This document shows, one piece after another, positions 49,704-53,534 of a DNA stretch of 53,534 nt. The notes under the pieces are model-generated. The model saw only the letters and a program-made list of their open reading frames with translations. It was not told where the DNA came from and searched no databases. Made by a program: the position numbers and the translations under genes. Source of the DNA: Sulfurovum sp. (lineage in GTDB: Bacteria; Campylobacterota; Campylobacteria; Campylobacterales; Sulfurovaceae); NCBI GenBank assembly GCA_026990595.1, contig JALXCZ010000029.1:1-53534 (forward strand), in the 5' to 3' direction. The stretch's first letter is position 1, and each line of letters begins with the position of its first letter.

Positions 49704-50841
49704 TGAGAAAAGAAGTCTCATCCGGTTTTTACTGATCTATCTGACTTCTACCTTCTTGCTTTTTTCTTTAGCTTCCTGGATATTTTACAGCTCTGCTAAA
49801 CATCACTTGCTTGACCAACAAAGAGAAACATTGAAATATGAAGCAGAACATATCAAGTCACAGTTAAGAGTACTGCACAGATCAGATGCTAAAATACTGT
49901 ACTATCCTAAAAGTAAGCATATACAATCTGCTATCTATGATCTCGACAAAGCCTATATATTCGGTACTTTTAAGACAAAGCATACCCTTAATGACCATAA
50001 AGATGAAAATGTTCTTTATCATATTGTAAAAATAGAACCCTACTATCTGGGCGCAGCATACCTTCTTGTATCCAAAGAAATAGATTTTAAACCTATTGAA
50101 GATTTACAAAAGAATATACTTTTTTTTATGTTCGCAGCTGGGATCTTTTTCTCTATATTGGGATATTTCCTTGGAAGACTGTTTGTGGCACCGATGCGTG
50201 ACTCCATTGAACAGATGAATCATTTTATTCAAGATACAACTCATGAACTCAATACGCCTATTAGTACTATACTAACCAATATTGAGATGATAGAGACTTT
50301 TGGGAAACATGAAGAGAGTAGAAAAGAACTGAAACGTATAGAAATAGCATCTAAAACACTCAGCCGTATTTATGATGATCTGACCTATTTGAACCTGAAT
50401 CATCATTATCACCGTAAGATCATTACACTCAATATGAGTGATCTTCTTAAAGAACGTATCATTTATTTCTCAGCAATGGCTGAAGCAAAAGGCTTGAAAG
50501 TCACGATAGATATTGAGCCGGATGTTATTTTTAAAATGGATAAAAATGATGCCGTGCGTTTGATAGATAATATTATCTCCAATGCGATCAAATATAATAA
50601 ACCCAAAGGTATACTCTATATCAAACTTACCAAGGATGCTTTTATTGTAAAAGATGAAGGTATAGGTATTAGAGCAAAGGATCTTACTACTATCCTACAG
50701 CGTTTTAAGCGGGCAAATAAAAGTGAAGGCGGGTTTGGAATAGGACTTGATATCGTTGATCAGGTAGTACAGAATTATGGATTTGATCTACGGATAAAAT
50801 CTCAGGAAGGTAAAGGTACGGAGGTAATGGTCAAATGGTAA
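49693..50841 (+). CDS. Sensor histidine kinase HK3
   Basis: 382 residues from a TTG start that overlaps the RR3 stop by 11 bases, with AGGAT 6 bases upstream. Membrane helices at about 12-32 and 142-163 flank a periplasmic domain of about 110 residues. The phospho-acceptor is His184 in DTTHELNTPISTIL, with the same N-for-R change as HK1 and HK2. N box IDNIISNAIKYNKP, G boxes DEGIGI and GGFGIGLDIV. Ligand unknown; the downstream haem protein might be involved. Confidence 0.88.
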   Translation: MLSSEKRSLIRFLLIYLTSTFLLFSLASWIFYSSAKHHLLDQQRETLKYEAEHIKSQLRVLHRSDAKILYYPKSKHIQSAIYDLDKAYIFGTFKTKHTLNDHKDENVLYHIVKIEPYYLGAAYLLVSKEIDFKPIEDLQKNILFFMFAAGIFFSILGYFLGRLFVAPMRDSIEQMNHFIQDTTHELNTPISTILTNIEMIETFGKHEESRKELKRIEIASKTLSRIYDDLTYLNLNHHYHRKIITLNMSDLLKERIIYFSAMAEAKGLKVTIDIEPDVIFKMDKNDAVRLIDNIISNAIKYNKPKGILYIKLTKDAFIVKDEGIGIRAKDLTTILQRFKRANKSEGGFGIGLDIVDQVVQNYGFDLRIKSQEGKGTEVMVKW

Positions 50842-51194
50842 AAATAGTTTTTATTTTAAGCTTTATGAGTCTATGGGTATGTGCAGAAGAGTTGGATGTA
50901 CAAGAACAGTCTGTTGAGCAGAATTGTTTGCATTGTCATCAACAACAGCAGATACCCAGCAACTTGATCTACAAACGTTACTTGATGAAGTACAGTACTG
51001 ATAAGCGTATGGAAAAGGCGATATTTTCCTATTTAAAACATCCTGACAAAGTCCACTCCATTATGCCTTCTGCATTTTTTTCAAAATTTCCTATGAAAAA
51101 ATCTACAACAATGGATGACAGGCGTTTATATAAATATATTGAAAATTATTTAAAGATCTTTGATATCAAGAAAAAACTGGTTTTAGAGAAGTAG
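50835..51194 (+). CDS. Small exported monohaem protein
   Basis: 119 residues: signal peptide (about 1-17, WVCAEE), one haem site C-L-H-C-H (about 31-35), and a Lys-rich helical remainder with HPDKVHSIMPSAFFSKFP, whose Met could be a sixth haem ligand. It overlaps HK3 by 7 bases, so it is made with the two-component pair. A haem protein encoded in one unit with its kinase suggests redox, oxygen or NO sensing in the periplasm, but this is inference. It is unlike the 117-residue monohaem protein at 32858 except in size. Confidence 0.65.
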   Translation: MVKIVFILSFMSLWVCAEELDVQEQSVEQNCLHCHQQQQIPSNLIYKRYLMKYSTDKRMEKAIFSYLKHPDKVHSIMPSAFFSKFPMKKSTTMDDRRLYKYIENYLKIFDIKKKLVLEK

Positions 51195-51254
51195 TTCACA
51201 TTGGGTTTATATATAAAAGATATCCTATCGACATAAAATGATAGGAGTATCTTT

Positions 51255-52541
51255 ATGAGACAACTTTTCTTACTATGGTTCATCACGGTATCTGTATATT
51301 CAGATACTCTGAATGGACTTATAGCATATGCTACAAAGCACAGTACAGTCATAAAACAAAACCAAGCACAACTCACACTCTCGGAACTAAAACGTAAAGA
51401 GAGTCAGGCACAAAATTTTGGTGAACTCAATGTAGTTGGAGACTATACTCACTACAATATAGAACGTACTCTTGCACCACTTGTACCTAGCTCTATTGCT
51501 GGTGGTTCACCTATAACAACGAGTAAAGATATCTACTCTGCTGGGCTTAAATATACAGTACCTCTTTTTACAGGGTTTGCACAGACAAGACAAATTGAGA
51601 TAGATTATATTGCTGAACAGATGAGTCAAGCAAGTGTGAAGCTTACTAAAGAGCAGTTGGCATATAATATTCGTTCACTCTATCTCTCTATTTTGGCACA
51701 ACAAGAGATACGTAATGCCCAACACATCTATGCAAAAGCACTTCAAAAACTGAGTAAGCAGATTGCCTATGAGGTGAAGGTGGGTAAAAAAGCTAAAATA
51801 GACTTACTTAAGGCACGATCAGATGAACAAGCTGCACGTACACAAGAAAATATACTCTCTTCAAATATAGAGACAACCAAAGCTTCACTCTCTGCATTGG
51901 TAGGGAAACGTGTAAAAAAACTACGTCCAATAAAAATCAAAGTGAAAAAACCGCACTACTCTGTAAGTAGACTGTATGCAAAAACTATACATCTGGCTAA
52001 AGTTGAAGTAGAAAATATGGCACTTAAAAAAGCAGATAAAATGATAGCAAAGAGTAAAGCTTCTACGTTACCACAGGTGAACCTTGCTGCATATGCAGGT
52101 AAAAACTATGGAGAAGACATAGCCACAAATAATTGGGATAACGAAACCCTCTGGCAAGTAGGAGTAAATGTGAGTTACAATCTTGTGGACTTTGGCAAAA
52201 GAGATATCGCTACACAAAAAGCAAAGATAGCCAAAATGCAAGCAGGATTTAAAAAAGATCAGACCCTGCTAGACTTAAAAAAACTACTCACACAAGGTGT
52301 TGAAAAAGTTAAACAGAGTTATGCAGAGTATTTAGGCAAGAGTGCCCAATACAGACTGAGTAAAAAAGCACAAAATATTGAACAGGTACGTTATAACAAT
52401 GATGCAAGTACCTTAAATGATTTACTCTTGGCAAAAGGGAAGACATGGTTGGCACAGGCAAAAGTAATAGAGAGTAAATATAACTATCAAAAGAGTAAGT
52501 TTTATATAGATTATCTATTGGAAAGAGGAGTAAATGAATGA
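51255..52541 (+). CDS. TolC-family outer-membrane efflux protein
   Basis: 428 residues with a signal peptide (about 1-17) and the duplicated long-helix/strand layout of TolC: GLIAYATKHSTVIKQNQAQL, GLKYTVPLFTGFAQTRQIEI (first barrel strands), long coiled helices, and the second repeat VGVNVSYNLVDFGKRDIATQ. It forms the outer-membrane duct of a tripartite exporter. It overlaps the membrane-fusion gene by 4 bases (ATGA). A promoter may lie in the 60-bp gap after the monohaem gene. Confidence 0.9.
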   Translation: MRQLFLLWFITVSVYSDTLNGLIAYATKHSTVIKQNQAQLTLSELKRKESQAQNFGELNVVGDYTHYNIERTLAPLVPSSIAGGSPITTSKDIYSAGLKYTVPLFTGFAQTRQIEIDYIAEQMSQASVKLTKEQLAYNIRSLYLSILAQQEIRNAQHIYAKALQKLSKQIAYEVKVGKKAKIDLLKARSDEQAARTQENILSSNIETTKASLSALVGKRVKKLRPIKIKVKKPHYSVSRLYAKTIHLAKVEVENMALKKADKMIAKSKASTLPQVNLAAYAGKNYGEDIATNNWDNETLWQVGVNVSYNLVDFGKRDIATQKAKIAKMQAGFKKDQTLLDLKKLLTQGVEKVKQSYAEYLGKSAQYRLSKKAQNIEQVRYNNDASTLNDLLLAKGKTWLAQAKVIESKYNYQKSKFYIDYLLERGVNE

Positions 52542-53534
52542 AAAATAAAAAAATGATTATCACGGTACTTGTGGTATTGGCTGTTGTTGTTTTAGGTATA
52601 AAAGGAAAAGGTTTACTTGAAAAGCGAAAAGAAGAAGTAGTCAATGAAGCACTACCCAGTACAGTACAAGTGAGTATAGAAGTTGTGAAAGCAAAGCAGG
52701 GTACATTGAGAAACTCAGTCTCTTTTTTAGCACAGGTGCTTTCAGATAAAAGCATCAAACTTTCTACCAAGTTGGCAGGGTATGTTGAAAAAGTTATGGT
52801 AGAAGAAGCACAAAACGTGAAGAAGGGAGATATTCTTGTTATGATTGATACAGTTGAACTAAAGTCAAACATTGAAGCCCTTGAATCAACGTTTCAGGCG
52901 CAAAAAAATGATGTACAACTGGCACAAAGTATCTATGCACGTAATCAAAAACTATATGAAGTAGGAGGACTCTCAAAAGAGAAACTCGATATTTCAAAAG
53001 TGACACTTGAGACGAAACAATCTATGTTAGAGAGTAGCAAACAAAAAATCGCACAACTAAAACATCAATTGAGTTATTTGAAAATAGTAGCACCTTTTGA
53101 TGGTGTAGTAGATGCAGTACTACTTCATGAAGGAGACTTGGCAGCCACAGGTAAGCCTATCATAGCTATGAGTAATGGAGAAAAAAAACTGCTCTTTTCT
53201 TATGCTCCAAGCAAAAAGAACAGTATTGCTAAAGACCAAATGGTACTTTTTAATGATGAAAAAATTGGACATGTCAAATCTATTTATCCAACCTCTAAAA
53301 ATGGTCTTATTTCAGCAGAAGTAAGCCTTTCAGAAGCACTTTCTTATCCTGTAGGGACGAATATCAATATTGATGTCCTTACAGAAGAAGAACAGGGGTG
53401 TCTATTACCTTCAGACACTTTAGTACATAAAAAAGAGGGTACTTTTATTATGGTACACAGTAATGGTAGTTTCAAATCCATGAAAGTAAATGTTGGGATT
53501 GAAAATAATAATGAAATCATTGTGACACCTTGTC
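52538..53534 (+). CDS. Periplasmic membrane-fusion (HlyD/RND adaptor) protein, 3' end cut by window
   Basis: 332 codons are visible from MKNKKMIITVLVVLAVVVLG (membrane anchor) and the frame is open to the window edge. Order of domains: first lipoyl half LSTKLAGYVEKVMVEEAQNV, a helical hairpin (about 105-175), second lipoyl half LKIVAPFDGVVDAVLLHEGD, then the beta-barrel. It links an inner-membrane pump to the TolC-like protein encoded just before it. The pump gene (RND or ABC) is expected beyond the right edge. Substrate unknown. Confidence 0.88.
   Translation, partial: MKNKKMIITVLVVLAVVVLGIKGKGLLEKRKEEVVNEALPSTVQVSIEVVKAKQGTLRNSVSFLAQVLSDKSIKLSTKLAGYVEKVMVEEAQNVKKGDILVMIDTVELKSNIEALESTFQAQKNDVQLAQSIYARNQKLYEVGGLSKEKLDISKVTLETKQSMLESSKQKIAQLKHQLSYLKIVAPFDGVVDAVLLHEGDLAATGKPIIAMSNGEKKLLFSYAPSKKNSIAKDQMVLFNDEKIGHVKSIYPTSKNGLISAEVSLSEALSYPVGTNINIDVLTEEEQGCLLPSDTLVHKKEGTFIMVHSNGSFKSMKVNVGIENNNEIIVTPC

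Overview
The window reads as the chromosome of a Campylobacterota (epsilonproteobacterial) organism, most like the sulfur-oxidising Sulfurovum/Sulfurimonas group. Three things point there: AT-rich DNA; many outer-membrane porins and c-type cytochromes; and a gene order that, as I recall it, matches the Campylobacter jejuni block fabL-like / dapA / M16 protease / pyrD / msbA / cysS / murJ / ruvA / hydrolase / murF. The genus is inference. No rRNA, tRNA, CRISPR array or complete insertion sequence was recognised.

Layout. 1-3448 (+): end of a type VI secretion cargo operon, with a VgrG C-terminus, a DUF4123 adaptor, an accessory protein and a Tle1-like DUF2235 phospholipase. 3596-6880 (-): a metal (probably zinc) uptake locus with permease, binding protein, outer-membrane barrel and small His/Cys protein, but no ATPase. 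6918-10742 (-): porin, feoA and feoB, with a 33-bp-inverted-repeat, MITE-like element between feoB and feoA and two Fur-box-like sites upstream of feoB. 10980-15010: major porin, pgsA, two lipoproteins and an OmpA-like barrel. A heptamer tandem repeat follows at 15045-15112. 15108-26545: the conserved housekeeping block, interrupted by two c-di-GMP-I (GEMM) riboswitches, one controlling a small outer-membrane protein and one controlling a CetB-like PAS protein that has a tandem paralogue.

26549-34428: an accessory block. A two-component system (RR1/HK1) is overlapped by a secreted repeat-tailed protein and a TSP3/beta-barrel protein. A nine-haem cytochrome, an NlpC/P60 hydrolase and a monohaem protein follow. 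34504-39428: envelope genes (L,D-transpeptidase, hydrolase, murF, META protein, possible lysozyme-like protein). 39418-41298: a fused TRAP permease. 41337-41772: a dense run of palindromes. 41781-44032: metal chaperone, thioredoxin, RHH-like protein, fructosamine-kinase-like protein and TlpA-like protein. 44040-46982: a second copy of the TCS/TSP3-barrel/repeat-tail cassette in a different gene order. 47218-48615: porin. 49038-51194: a third TCS ending in a monohaem protein, followed by TolC and a membrane-fusion protein cut by the window end.

The most unusual system is the duplicated envelope-sensing cassette: response regulator, histidine kinase, TSP3-barrel protein and secreted helical protein with a low-complexity tail. 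For the first copy, 11-bp-spaced TAACAC direct repeats lie upstream of both its own regulator and the nine-haem cytochrome. This predicts a small regulon linking the sensor to extracytoplasmic electron transfer. Intergenic stretches not mentioned hold nothing I could identify.
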